DNA from: a virus
IMG/VR virus record: IMGVR_UViG_3300015360_000166
Coordinates: 1 to 27,002 of that record
Direction: 5' to 3' (one strand)
DNA length: 27,002 nt
Shown: in pieces, positions 1 to 6,377 of the stretch
Layout: each line of letters begins with the position of its first letter
Numbering within the stretch: position 1 is the first letter of the stretch
Notes under the pieces: model-generated
Database searches by the model: none
Told to the model about the DNA's origin: nothing
The model's input: the letters and a program-made list of their open reading frames with translations, nothing else
Made by a program: the position numbers and the translations under genes

Positions 1-166
1 ATGCGACATGATTGGAACCATGAATGGTACAACCAACGGCACAGCCCTTGCCGCCCTCCCAATATTGTCCCTTGATTATTTCGTCAGCCTTGGCGTGAGC
101 GCGTACCCGCGAGAGATATTTCTTCTTGACGGCAGGGTCAGCGTGGAAAGAAAGTAGCTTGTTCAT
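1..166 (-). CDS. Partial phage early protein (N-terminal 55 residues)
   Basis: The reading frame opens with ATG at 166 on the minus strand and runs off the left edge of the window without a stop. It begins MNKLLSFHADPAVKKKYLSR and continues with a K/R-rich helix, then a segment containing GGKGCAVGCTIHG. From memory, small proteins with this start and the CAVGCTIH motif recur as uncharacterised early genes of many tailed phages, so I consider it real. No function is known to me. It lies 11 bp downstream of the 171-residue gene on the same strand and is probably the next gene of the leftward early operon that starts near 1797. Confidence 0.75.
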   Translation of the reverse strand, partial: MNKLLSFHADPAVKKKYLSRVRAHAKADEIIKGQYWEGGKGCAVGCTIHGSNHVA

Positions 167-177
167 TGTGTTTTTGG

Positions 178-693
178 TTAGCGGATTATTATTTTCAGTC
201 CACTTGTAGATTTCTTATGCGGCGGGGTGATAATAGAAACCTCCCCCGTTCCCTCGTCGAGTAAATTGAAGGGCTCCTTCACGGCCCTCAGAAAGGTCTC
301 CCGCTCCTTGAGTTGAGCGGCGGCGTCCTCCAGGATTTTCAGGCGCTGGTTATACACGGGGTCGCCACTTGAGGCGTAGTCGTATTTTGTCCCGAACTCT
401 GCCTTTTCAATATCGTTTCCGAGGAACTCAAACTTCGTTCCTGGAAATTTTTCCGCTTCGGTGAGGGCGTTCACCATGATTTCCTTTCTGATGCGTTCAC
501 TCGCGCGCTCCATAGCCTTCAATTGGATGAGGACTTTAAGTGGGCTTTCGTTTCCCTCTTTGACCGCCGTGATCACCTGGTCTGAGAAGTGATCTACTTC
601 GGTGGAGGTATTGGCGAAGAGGTGTAATACCCCGGTGGCCGTTGTCGGGAGTTGATCGGAATAATCTTTGTCCCGAATAAAATATTTATCCAT
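178..693 (-). CDS. Hypothetical phage early protein, 171 aa
   Basis: A 171-residue soluble protein with no membrane segment. Charged helices fill the middle (about residues 45-85, rich in K, E, R and A), followed by a segment around residue 110 (GDPVYNQRLKILEDAAAQLK) that looks like a helical hairpin or short coiled coil. It sits between the SSB-like gene and the CAVGCTIH-type gene in the leftward early operon. Comparable proteins occur next to recombination or replication genes in Bacteroidota phages, so a role in phage DNA metabolism is plausible by context only. I recognise no catalytic motif. Confidence 0.75.
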   Translation of the reverse strand: MDKYFIRDKDYSDQLPTTATGVLHLFANTSTEVDHFSDQVITAVKEGNESPLKVLIQLKAMERASERIRKEIMVNALTEAEKFPGTKFEFLGNDIEKAEFGTKYDYASSGDPVYNQRLKILEDAAAQLKERETFLRAVKEPFNLLDEGTGEVSIITPPHKKSTSGLKIIIR

Positions 694-704
694 ATCAATG
701 TTGT

Positions 705-1322
705 TTAGAAGTGGTCCGGGTCGCTGTCTATATTTTTATGCTCGGCCCCCTCGGTGTGGGCTGGGTTCATCATGGCGGCATATTCTTTTGATCCTTCAAT
801 TTTCTTGCGCAGGAACTCCGGCAGGGCCGCAAATATTGCCTGGTCGAAGGCGTCGAAGGAAAGCAAGCGGGAAGGGTTCACCTGGGCCGGGCACTCAAAC
901 CCTTTCGGTAATGTGGCCACGCTGGATATCTGAACATAAGCATTGCCGGCGGCGCTCATACGATGGATGACAGATAACATGCAGGGCTTACCGAGCAATT
1001 TTGAAACGTCAAATTGTTTGGCCTCATCTTCGGTGAACGCCTTCCCGCGCCATCCTTCGAGCATCTTGCGCAGGCTGGCTTTTTCGTGCATGGATAGGGT
1101 CAACTCCTGGGATATAGAAAAAGGTTGGGGCCCCTTTCCGAAGTCGTGAGTTTCTTCGGGTGTTTCCCACGATAGGCGCACCTTGTTCACCTGCTTTCCG
1201 GCATAGAGGCCGGTAGCTTCGATGATGGTTCCGATATGGATCATCTCATAGCAGCGGGCTATGTGATTGCCGGCGGGGATCAGTACGCGGGGCTGGCTGT
1301 TGTTTTCTGCGATAATTGGCAT
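705..1322 (-). CDS. SSB-like/OB-type phage DNA metabolism protein
   Basis: A 205-residue protein whose first two thirds read as a small beta-barrel: it begins with IPAGNHIARCYEMIHIGTI, continues with a strand-rich segment (VNKVRLSWETPEE), then a helical insert (SMHEKASLRKMLEGWRGKAF) and LLGKPCMLSVIH. From memory, this pattern belongs to a phage family usually placed with single-strand-binding or recombination-associated proteins encoded near replication genes. The C-terminus is acidic (DSDPDHF at the very end), as in many SSB proteins, where an acidic tail recruits partners. ssDNA binding is therefore the best guess, but it is inferred from fold impression and context, not from a defined motif. 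It lies 11 bp upstream of the 171-residue gene. Confidence 0.6.
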   Translation of the reverse strand: MPIIAENNSQPRVLIPAGNHIARCYEMIHIGTIIEATGLYAGKQVNKVRLSWETPEETHDFGKGPQPFSISQELTLSMHEKASLRKMLEGWRGKAFTEDEAKQFDVSKLLGKPCMLSVIHRMSAAGNAYVQISSVATLPKGFECPAQVNPSRLLSFDAFDQAIFAALPEFLRKKIEGSKEYAAMMNPAHTEGAEHKNIDSDPDHF

Positions 1323-1330
1323 AATTGTTT

Positions 1331-1519
1331 TTATTTGTTGGCTAAAAGTTCTTTCGCTTCCTTGAAAGCTGCGATCTGGCCGTTGTTGAATATTCCCTTG
1401 ATTTCCAAATCAAGGAGGTCTTCGATCAGCGATTCAGTTGTTTCATTCTTGGTCTGGATGTGATAGCAGACCATTTCCATAATTTTTAGTCTGGCGGCGG
1501 TGATGTCTTCTGGTTTCAT
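1331..1519 (-). CDS. Hypothetical small early protein, 62 aa
   Basis: A 62-residue, mostly helical and acidic protein (pattern E-T-T-E-S-L-I-E-D-L-L-D-L-E in the middle). It is 8 bp upstream of the SSB-like gene and in the same direction, so it belongs to the leftward early operon. I see no motif giving a function. Its support is position, tight packing and amino-acid composition typical of a real small protein. Confidence 0.6.
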   Translation of the reverse strand: MKPEDITAARLKIMEMVCYHIQTKNETTESLIEDLLDLEIKGIFNNGQIAAFKEAKELLANK

Positions 1520-1529
1520 GGCTTTGTTT

Positions 1530-1742
1530 TTAGGTTGATGGATTTAGATACTCTGGATCGGTGTAAGGGTTCTGCCCGTATCGCCCCGCATCTTCTATCT
1601 GGCCCTGAATCCAAGCGGCGCGCTGGCGTAGGCGTGAAACTCTTCCGGCCTTAGAATGGCGGCGGTCTTGTCCCGCTGCGAGTTCTTTGTGGAGGCGGTT
1701 AATTTTCGAGGACAGGAGCAGGAGTTCTGTGGTATGGTTCAT
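1530..1742 (-). CDS. Hypothetical small basic early protein, 70 aa
   Basis: I place the start at the ATG at 1742 rather than an upstream one at 1799. The upstream extension would be a hydrophobic stretch overlapping the probable transcription start near 1797. From 1742 the protein begins MNHTTELLLLSSKINRLHKE, then has a basic helical segment (GRVSRLRQRAAWIQGQIEDA). It is the first gene of the leftward early operon, just downstream of the divergent promoter region. A small DNA-binding or regulatory protein is possible from charge and position, but I see no defined fold. Confidence 0.55.
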   Translation of the reverse strand: MNHTTELLLLSSKINRLHKELAAGQDRRHSKAGRVSRLRQRAAWIQGQIEDAGRYGQNPYTDPEYLNPST

Positions 1743-1803
1743 AGGTGCGGGTTTGTTTGATAACGAGAGTAAAGGTAATACGTTTAATGATATATGCAAT
1801 AGA

Positions 1804-1811
1804 CAAAGGTA
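1804..1811 (-). promoter_or_regulatory. Leftward early promoter, -7 element
   Basis: On the minus strand 1811-1804 reads TACCTTTG, a perfect match to the Bacteroidota -7 consensus TAnnTTTG. Transcription would begin around 1797 and give the early operon (first ATG at 1742) a leader of about 55 nt. I see no clear TTG -33 element at the right distance, so it may be weak or activator-dependent. Confidence 0.5.
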
Positions 1812-1828
1812 AAATAACTCAAATATAT

Positions 1829-1858
1829 TTTGTGTATCGCTAAATAATACTACCTTTG
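1829..1858 (+). promoter_or_regulatory. Rightward Bacteroidota-type promoter
   Basis: TTTG at 1829-1832 is followed after 18 nt by TACCTTTG at 1851-1858. This matches the Bacteroidota sigma-ABfr promoter (TTTG, about 19 nt, TAnnTTTG) closely. The predicted transcript would start at or just upstream of the ATG at 1863, giving an almost leaderless message. The -7 element is the mirror image of the leftward one 40 bp away, so both promoters may share a regulator. Confidence 0.65.
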
Positions 1859-1862
1859 TTCT

Positions 1863-2015
1863 ATGGGAAAGAAAGCAAAAACAGGGCGAAAGCCCGTAGA
1901 ACCCCCTGAAAAGGTCATTTTAGTGGGTTTTTACACCAAACAAAAGGTAGTCGATCGGAGAGGAGGGATGGACAAGATACGTCAGAAATGCAAGGAATTT
2001 GTTGAGGCAGAATGA
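1863..2015 (+). CDS. Small basic protein, 50 aa
   Basis: ATG at 1863 lies directly behind a strong-looking promoter. The 50-residue product starts with a lysine-rich tail (MGKKAKTGRKPVEPPEK), then a strand-like segment VILVGFYTKQKVV, then a helix (GGMDKIRQKCKEFVEAE). A short strand followed by helix after a basic tail recalls small ribbon-helix-helix or phage regulatory proteins, but I cannot assign a family. It may be complete as it stands. The same frame stays open after its TGA at 2013-2015, which is treated as a separate remnant. Confidence 0.5.
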   Translation: MGKKAKTGRKPVEPPEKVILVGFYTKQKVVDRRGGMDKIRQKCKEFVEAE

Positions 2016-2135
2016 TGGTTGAAGCCACACGTTAAGATATACCACGATTATTTCAACCTCAAACCAGGTGACTTCATTGCCTGCGAAAGCTGTGGGGCAA
2101 AGGTTAAGGGGTTAAGCCCTTACTCACATTACTGA
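2016..2135 (+). pseudogene. HNH/zinc-finger-like gene fragment
   Basis: Directly after the TGA at 2013, and in the same frame, 39 further codons read WLKPHVKIYHDYFNLKPGDF, then IACESCGAK, and end at a TGA (2133-2135). From memory this resembles the start of small phage HNH proteins (aromatic-rich start, then DF-x-P/A-C-E-x-C-G). Here the expected HH of the HNH core is missing: after CESCGAK the frame reads VKGLSPYSHY and stops. There is no in-frame start codon of its own. I read it as the remnant of a truncated gene, with readthrough of the upstream TGA as a less likely alternative. Confidence 0.35.
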
Positions 2136-2144
2136 ATAATCTTA

Positions 2145-2324
2145 ATGTTTTTTAAGGGGGCAAGGTCAACGGAAGCACTGGAGGAAGCGGGGAGAATTCA
2201 CACGAACAGCCTACCGGATGCGTTCGCCCAGGATGGCAAGACTTCCCAACTCAATCCCCTATTTGTCGAAGAGATGATGGGCTTTCCGGAAGGCTGGATG
2301 GAATCACCTTACTGCATTAACTAA
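2145..2324 (+). pseudogene. C-terminal remnant of a phage DNA methyltransferase
   Basis: A 59-codon frame from the ATG at 2145. Its C-terminal part KTSQLNPLFVEEMMGFPEGW followed by MESPYCIN matches, from memory, the very end of phage DNA methyltransferases, where LNP-x-FVE-x-MMGFP-x-W is a frequent closing motif. The SAM-binding and catalytic motifs would lie upstream and are absent. The last 8 bp overlap the end of the convergent gene 2317-2553. It lies in the same frame as the two reading frames just upstream, so 1863-2324 may be the leftover of a deletion in a formerly larger region. Confidence 0.55.
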
Positions 2325-2553
2325 AATGGACTCTTGAATAAAATGATTGGGTGTAGTCGGCCTTGCCCGGAGAGCATCTTTGAACTATGAAATTTCCAAT
2401 ACCACACTTTTCAACCCCAGAGTCATATGCCTCTTTCATTGTGTCAAAAGCATCGATAAGTTTTTGATTTGAGATAACCAATATCTTGCCATTGTATTTC
2501 TTAACAAATTCAGCTTGGTTATCTAAATAATATTGAAAGTCCTTTTCTGACAT
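2317..2553 (-). CDS. DUF5678-like small protein with its own promoter
   Basis: A 78-residue protein: MSEKDFQYYLDNQAEFVKKY, then NGKILVISNQKLIDAFDTM, an E/A-rich helix, and a closing segment with GNFIVQRCSPG and the ending YSRVHFS. The layout (helix, YxGKxLVI strand, helix, short C-terminal strands ending in SRV-x-F) is that of small DUF5678-like proteins common in Bacteroidota; the assignment is from memory. It is transcribed against the neighbouring late genes from a well-formed promoter at 2612-2583, so it looks like an independently expressed accessory gene (moron). Its 3' end overlaps the methyltransferase remnant. Confidence 0.65.
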   Translation of the reverse strand: MSEKDFQYYLDNQAEFVKKYNGKILVISNQKLIDAFDTMKEAYDSGVEKCGIGNFIVQRCSPGKADYTQSFYSRVHFS

Positions 2554-2582
2554 TTTCTTTATCCCTTAACTTTTTAAAGATA

Positions 2583-2612
2583 CAAATATACTAGTTATTT
2601 GGCTATGACAAA
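2583..2612 (-). promoter_or_regulatory. Bacteroidota promoter for the 78-aa gene
   Basis: On the minus strand TTTG (2612-2609), 18 nt, then TATATTTG (2590-2583). This is a full match to TTTG-N18-TAnnTTTG. The start of transcription would be near 2577, about 24 nt before the ATG at 2553. Confidence 0.7.
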
Positions 2613-2702
2613 TGTCATTTTAACGAGCAGAAAGTCAATAAGTTACATAGCTGTCGGCAATATTGTCACTTTGGGTTGTCTGTTCAATCCAATACTCGTT
2701 TT

Positions 2703-2843
2703 TCAGTCCACCGTTACTTTGTCCTCTGGGTCGCGGGTGGGAGAGTCAGGCTCTTTTGCATTGCTTTGGTTTGAGAAACTACGGGTACTTACCGGATTAT
2801 ACCCTGATTTGGGAGGACTAGCCCACCAAATTTTTTTAGCCAT
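2703..2843 (-). CDS. Possible small protein, 46 aa
   Basis: From the ATG at 2843 the minus strand encodes 46 residues: MAKKIWWASPPKSGYNP, a polar S/N-rich middle, and an acidic end (PTRDPEDKVTVD). The basic/aromatic start and acidic end look like a small phage protein rather than random sequence, but there is no family match I can name and no convincing promoter. It would be read away from the late operon. The rest of the 2554-2947 interval holds the promoter at 2583-2612, a possible rightward promoter at 2855 and a G/C hairpin near 2904-2945. Confidence 0.35.
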   Translation of the reverse strand: MAKKIWWASPPKSGYNPVSTRSFSNQSNAKEPDSPTRDPEDKVTVD

Positions 2844-2854
2844 AGAAAAAACAA

Positions 2855-2862
2855 TATCTTTG
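2855..2862 (+). promoter_or_regulatory. Possible rightward late promoter, -7 element
   Basis: TATCTTTG at 2855-2862 fits TAnnTTTG. The expected TTTG about 19 nt upstream is only TTTA within a T-run (2831-2838), so the match is partial. It is the best candidate for driving the ParB-like/terminase operon and would give a leader of about 80 nt containing the G/C hairpin at 2904-2945. Confidence 0.35.
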
Positions 2863-2903
2863 CCCCATGCGCAAAATTTAACGGAACCCCCCAACAACTG
2901 AAA

Positions 2904-2945
2904 CCCCCCCCCAAGGGCGAATAAGGGCGGGGGATTCTTTTTCAA
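2904..2945 (+). terminator. C-run/G-run hairpin followed by a T-rich tail
   Basis: A run of nine C (2904-2912) can pair with GGGCGGGGG (2925-2933) with one mismatch across a short loop, and ATTCTTTTTC follows. This has the shape of an intrinsic terminator. It lies between the candidate promoter at 2855 and the ATG at 2948, so it would be either a leader attenuator or a barrier to stray transcription entering the late operon. Confidence 0.35.
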
Positions 2946-2947
2946 AT

Positions 2948-3436
2948 ATGATAATCCAATTATCAAAATTAACAGCCAACCCCTCGAACCCGCGCCTGAT
3001 AAAGGATGAGAAATTTCATTCCCTCGTCGCCTCCCTCAAAGCCTTCCCCGAAATGGCCACCGTCAGGCCGATCGTCGTAAACAAGGACTACCTCGTGCTG
3101 GGCGGAAATATGCGGCTGCGGGCCATGAAGGAGGCGGGATGGAAAGAGGGTCCCGTTACCGTCGTGGACTGGCCGGAAGGATTGCAACGGGAATTTATCA
3201 TCAAAGATAATGTCGGCGTCGGTGAGTGGGACTGGGACACGCTGGCGAACAGTTGGGATGCTGATCAGGTGACCGAGTGGGGTTTGGATATACCCGGATT
3301 TGATATGCCGAATGGAAACAAAAACCAGATAATGAAGATAACTTTTAAAAGTCCCGAACAATTACAGAGTGCAGAAAATGACATAACGGAATTAATTGAC
3401 ATGAAATATAATGGGGCTTTCTATTCAGTAAAGTGA
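2948..3436 (+). CDS. ParB-like nuclease-domain protein
   Basis: A 162-residue protein with a compact ParB/sulfiredoxin-type domain: an N-terminal strand IIQLSKL followed by NPSNPR, a helix, then VRPIVVNKDYLVLGGNMRLR at about residues 39-58. GGNMRLRA is the family hallmark motif that contacts phosphate. Such single-domain ParB-like proteins are commonly encoded just before phage terminases, where they are thought to act in DNA recognition or nicking; the exact role here is inference. It starts the terminase operon. The ATG follows an A/T-rich stretch, as usual for this phylum. Confidence 0.85.
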   Translation: MIIQLSKLTANPSNPRLIKDEKFHSLVASLKAFPEMATVRPIVVNKDYLVLGGNMRLRAMKEAGWKEGPVTVVDWPEGLQREFIIKDNVGVGEWDWDTLANSWDADQVTEWGLDIPGFDMPNGNKNQIMKITFKSPEQLQSAENDITELIDMKYNGAFYSVK

Positions 3437-3465
3437 GAAGGGAAAACAACGCATGAACTACGTAA

Positions 3466-3798
3466 ATGCCAAATCCTAAAAACATTGAGGGGCAGGGGTT
3501 CCAGACCAACCCCGAACGCATCAACAAGGAAGGCCGCCCACCAGGATCGCGCAACCTATCGACGATCCTGCGCGAGATGCTCGACGAGCACATCGACGTA
3601 GTCATCGACGGCAAAAAGGTAAAGAAGCAATTCAAGGACGCCATCATACGCAAGCTGATAAAGAAAGCCAACGACGGCGACCTGCGCGCGATACAGGAAA
3701 TCTTCGACCGCGTAGAAGGTAAGGCCAAACAGGAAATGAAAATAGACCAAACGCTGGTCGTGGTAGAATTTGGGGACGCTCCAAAAAATAAGGATTAA
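3466..3798 (+). CDS. Terminase small subunit-like protein
   Basis: A 110-residue protein with the layout of small-terminase-like (DUF5681-type) proteins: an N-terminal flexible segment with NKEGRPPGSRNLSTILREML, where GRPxGSxN-x-ST is a typical motif, a central helical DNA-binding region, and a C-terminal helix (AIQEIFDRVEGKAKQE). It would recognise packaging sites and pass DNA to the large subunit. It overlaps the start of the large subunit by 29 bp, which fits translational coupling. No ATPase motif is present, as expected. Confidence 0.75.
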   Translation: MPNPKNIEGQGFQTNPERINKEGRPPGSRNLSTILREMLDEHIDVVIDGKKVKKQFKDAIIRKLIKKANDGDLRAIQEIFDRVEGKAKQEMKIDQTLVVVEFGDAPKNKD

Positions 3799-4978
3799 CC
3801 CCCCCTGGCTTCCGGATTATCAGAAAGAGATAATCTACTCGCCGGCCCGGTTCACGGTCACGGAGGCATCGACGAAAACCGGAAAGACCTTTTCACACCT
3901 CTGGTGGCTCTTTGAGATGGCCTCCCGCGACCCACAGCCAAAGGAGGGGGCAAACTATTGGTGGGTGGCGCCGGTATTTTCACAGGCTAAGATAGCCTTC
4001 ACCCGCCTGAGGATGATGATAATGAAGTACGGCATCTATAAAATCAATGAATCAGACTTATACATTCAGACCCCGAAGGGATCGGTGATATGGTTTAAGT
4101 CCGGCGAAAAGCCTGACAACCTATACGGCGAGGATGTCTATGGGGCGGTATTCGATGAGTTCACCCGCGCCAGGGAGGAGGCCTGGACGGCGCTGCGTAC
4201 GACATTGACAGCAACGAAGGGGCCCTGTAAATTCATTGGGAACGTGCGGGGTAAAAAGAACTGGGGCTATAAGCTGGGCGTGAAGGCCCGCGCCGGCACG
4301 GATGGCTATCAATATTTCAAGGTCACCGCACAGGACGCGGTACGCGAAAGGATATTAGATGCCGAAGAAATTCAGCAGGCCCAGCGTGATCTACCTCCCG
4401 ATGCCTTCCGGCAACTATACCTTGCCGAGGCCCTTGACGACCAGGCCAACCCCTTCGGTATAGACTTCCTGCGAAGGCAGATACAGCCGTTACCGTTATC
4501 TGTTTACCCTACGGTAGCCTTCGGCATAGACCTCGCCAAGTCGGTGGACTGGACGGTAGTTACGGGATTGGATGCAAAGGGCGGCATCACCGTCTTTGAG
4601 CGCTGGCAGTCGGACTGGGCTCAGACGCGGGTGCGGATAATTCAGATGGTGGGACAAAAAAGGGGCTACATTGACTCTACCGGCGTCGGTGACCCTATCG
4701 CCGAAGATATAATCAGGGTATGCCGTGGCATAGAGCGCTATCATTTCACGTCCAAGTCCAAGCAGCAGCTCATGGAGGGGCTGGCCTCCTCGATCCACAA
4801 GGGCGAGGTCAGTGTCCTTGAGGGCGTCATGTTTGAGGAGTTGGAGGGCTTTGAGTTTGAATATTCACGCACAGGCGTTATCTACCGAAGCACCGTACAT
4901 GATGACTGCGTATGTTCGCTGGCTTTGGCAGTGCAAAAGTTAAAAGAAAAAACCCCTACCTTGCGGGTAATACGATGA
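3770..4978 (+). CDS. terL: Terminase large subunit (packaging ATPase/nuclease)
   Basis: A 402-residue motor protein that pumps DNA into the prohead and cuts it. Walker A is STKTGKT at residues 34-40, Walker B is VFDE at 127-130, and a coupling-like LRTTLTAT follows. The RNase H-type nuclease half begins near residue 246 with GIDLAKSVD (D254, D260), then IDSTGVGD (D302, D308) and HDD (D378, D379), so all expected acidic residues are present. The start is a TTG at 3770 overlapping the small subunit. The ATGA overlap at its end couples it to the next small gene. Confidence 0.93.
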   Translation: MGTLQKIRINPPWLPDYQKEIIYSPARFTVTEASTKTGKTFSHLWWLFEMASRDPQPKEGANYWWVAPVFSQAKIAFTRLRMMIMKYGIYKINESDLYIQTPKGSVIWFKSGEKPDNLYGEDVYGAVFDEFTRAREEAWTALRTTLTATKGPCKFIGNVRGKKNWGYKLGVKARAGTDGYQYFKVTAQDAVRERILDAEEIQQAQRDLPPDAFRQLYLAEALDDQANPFGIDFLRRQIQPLPLSVYPTVAFGIDLAKSVDWTVVTGLDAKGGITVFERWQSDWAQTRVRIIQMVGQKRGYIDSTGVGDPIAEDIIRVCRGIERYHFTSKSKQQLMEGLASSIHKGEVSVLEGVMFEELEGFEFEYSRTGVIYRSTVHDDCVCSLALAVQKLKEKTPTLRVIR

Positions 4979-5193
4979 CCCACGCCGAAGCCATCAGACT
5001 GCTGAAAGAAAACCTGGACAAAGCCCCCGCCCGGGCCCGCTCGTTTTCTATATCCCGCGACATAGCCGAGGCCCTTGTCCAATGTCATAAGCGGCCAATA
5101 ACAATCAGGAAAGAGGACGTTAGCTTTGTCAGTTGGTACGACCAGACTACGGCCGAGGAACGAGAAAAAATGAAGGCTCACTTAATGCAATAA
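4975..5193 (+). CDS. Hypothetical 72-aa protein after terminase
   Basis: I start it at the ATG at 4975, which overlaps the terminase stop as ATGA. The 72-residue product MTHAEAIRLLKENLDKAPAR and onwards is helical and charged, with VSFVSWYDQTTAEEREKMKA near the end. No motif identifies a function. The 4-bp overlap and compact packing make it a credible member of the late operon. Confidence 0.6.
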   Translation: MTHAEAIRLLKENLDKAPARARSFSISRDIAEALVQCHKRPITIRKEDVSFVSWYDQTTAEEREKMKAHLMQ

Positions 5194-5198
5194 AATTT

Positions 5199-5348
5199 AT
5201 GAAAGATTTTTGGAAAGGCTACAGGCAAGTTCTATCCGGTGCGCTGGTCATGCTAGCAACCGCGCCGGCGGTGTTAATCGTCGTGGCCGTGGCAACGCTC
5301 CTAGTGAAATATATTTGGGCGGTGGCAAAATTCATCTGGATGTGGTAG
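5199..5348 (+). CDS. Small single-pass membrane protein, 49 aa
   Basis: ATG at 5199 opens a 49-residue protein: a short charged start (MKDFWKGYRQ) followed by one long hydrophobic segment, about residues 11-40, and an aromatic end (KFIWMW). One transmembrane helix is clear. It lies 5 bp after the previous gene and overlaps the next by 7 bp, so it is embedded in the operon. Function unknown; a holin-like role is possible on size alone but its position far from the lysis genes argues against it. Confidence 0.55.
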   Translation: MKDFWKGYRQVLSGALVMLATAPAVLIVVAVATLLVKYIWAVAKFIWMW

Positions 5349-6186
5349 GGCTTACCGTCAACGGTGTCCATACTTATTGCCCCGACCGCTGGGCCCTGAC
5401 TTCGACGGACATCTTTCAGAAGATCATCCCCACCGGGGAGCTTGACAAAGACCCGCGCGACCGCGACCCCGTGAAACTTTTTGCCATCCTCACCGGCACC
5501 TCCTACGAGGGGCTGCGTGATTCGGAGGACTACAATCTGGAGGCCGCCGTTTATGCGTTGACGAAATTTGTCTATGAAGAAAGTCGTGATTTTGCATCCC
5601 TGCCCATTCCCTTATCTCTCCGGGTAGGGGGCAAGACGCTTGAAATCCCGCGTGATGTTGGTAAGCTCACCATAGGCCAGAATGCTCATGTAAGGCGGGC
5701 GGCCGCCGGGGTAAAAGATGCCGCCGCGGTCATGAGCCTGATCGTGGCCATCTATTTGCAGCCCCTTTTTGATGCCGGGGCCCGGGACGGCAAGATGGTC
5801 AAGGCCCCCTTTGATTTTGACCGCGCCTTAGAATTAGAAAAAGATATATTACTTTTGCCTATCGTGAACATTTATCCGATAGGTTTTTTTTTCTTGTCGC
5901 GGCTAAAGAAATTTGGGGCCGGGCCCTGGCACAACTCACTCCGGACGATACAGAGGAAAATTCAAGACGTGCACTTATCGCTAAGATCGCCGAGGCTTCA
6001 CGCCTGGATGGATTTTTTGAGGCCTCACTTATAGACACCTATGCAAAAACATACGCTATGGATCCCGATGATGTTTTTCAGAAAGATTTCAATACCATAT
6101 TTTTGTTCATCAACCTGTGGAAGCAGCAGACAGAATATGGGCAGCGGTTCCGGGCGGTGGAGAAGACCATGAATGAAGTAAAATGA
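5342..6186 (+). CDS. Tail-assembly-chaperone-like protein made by -1 frameshift
   Basis: From a GTG at 5342 the zero frame runs 184 codons to a T-run at 5884-5892. It then either continues 46 more codons to 6034 in an R/H-rich tail that does not look native, or shifts -1 at 5893 and continues 97 codons to the TGA at 6184-6186 with a natural acidic helical sequence (LVAAKEIWGRALAQL to AVEKTMNEVK), giving about 281 residues. The upstream part has PRDVGKLTIGQNAHVRRAA and a helix DILLLPIVNIYPIGFFF directly before the slip site. A pair of products joined by -1 frameshift upstream of the tape measure is the hallmark of siphophage tail assembly chaperones. A homopolymer sequencing error is the main alternative. 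The next gene overlaps the -1 frame stop as ATGA, confirming that this frame is used. Confidence 0.7.
5887..5893 (+). promoter_or_regulatory. Slippery heptamer T TTT TTC
   Basis: In the zero frame the codons are GGT TTT TTT TTC, so positions 5887-5893 are T TTT TTC, a perfect X-XXY-YYZ heptamer for simultaneous -1 slippage of both tRNAs. The -1 frame is open for 97 codons beyond it. A G/C-rich stretch (GGGGCCGGGCCC, about 24 nt downstream) could act as a stimulatory structure, but I have not folded it. Confidence 0.65.
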
Positions 6187-6344
6187 AACCGGCAGGATGG
6201 ATCGAATTACATACCACGATGTTCTACTGGAACGGCATGGGTTATATAATTTTGAGGCGCGAGGCGGGCATGGTGGAGGTCAAAGATGATAACGGTAAGA
6301 AGTGGGCCTGGAATATACGGGCCGTTGAAAACATGATGCGATGA
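6183..6344 (+). CDS. Hypothetical 53-aa protein
   Basis: ATG at 6183 overlaps the -1-frame stop of the preceding gene as ATGA. The 53-residue product MKPAGWIELHTTMFYWNGMG and onwards has several aromatic residues and a short basic/acidic C-terminus ending in AVENMMR. The pattern WIELHT...G...I..R resembles small beta-strand proteins of Bacteroidota phages, but I cannot name a function. Its tight overlap supports both its own reality and the frameshift upstream. Confidence 0.55.
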   Translation: MKPAGWIELHTTMFYWNGMGYIILRREAGMVEVKDDNGKKWAWNIRAVENMMR

Positions 6345-6377
6345 TTAACGATGAATTAGAATTTCAAAGATGACGCG

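Noticed and set aside
2013-2015. TGA recoding as sense codon
   Set aside because: TGA is the normal stop of many genes here, including terminase and portal, so genome-wide recoding is excluded; a single readthrough remains only a weak option.
2599-2901. Plus-strand frame of 100 codons
   Set aside because: Low-complexity, hydrophobic without pattern, lies over a minus-strand promoter and small gene; no support.
6341-6373. Tiny reading frame of 10 codons with ATG overlapping the 53-aa gene stop
   Set aside because: Too short to support, no composition or motif evidence; may be a coupling relic.
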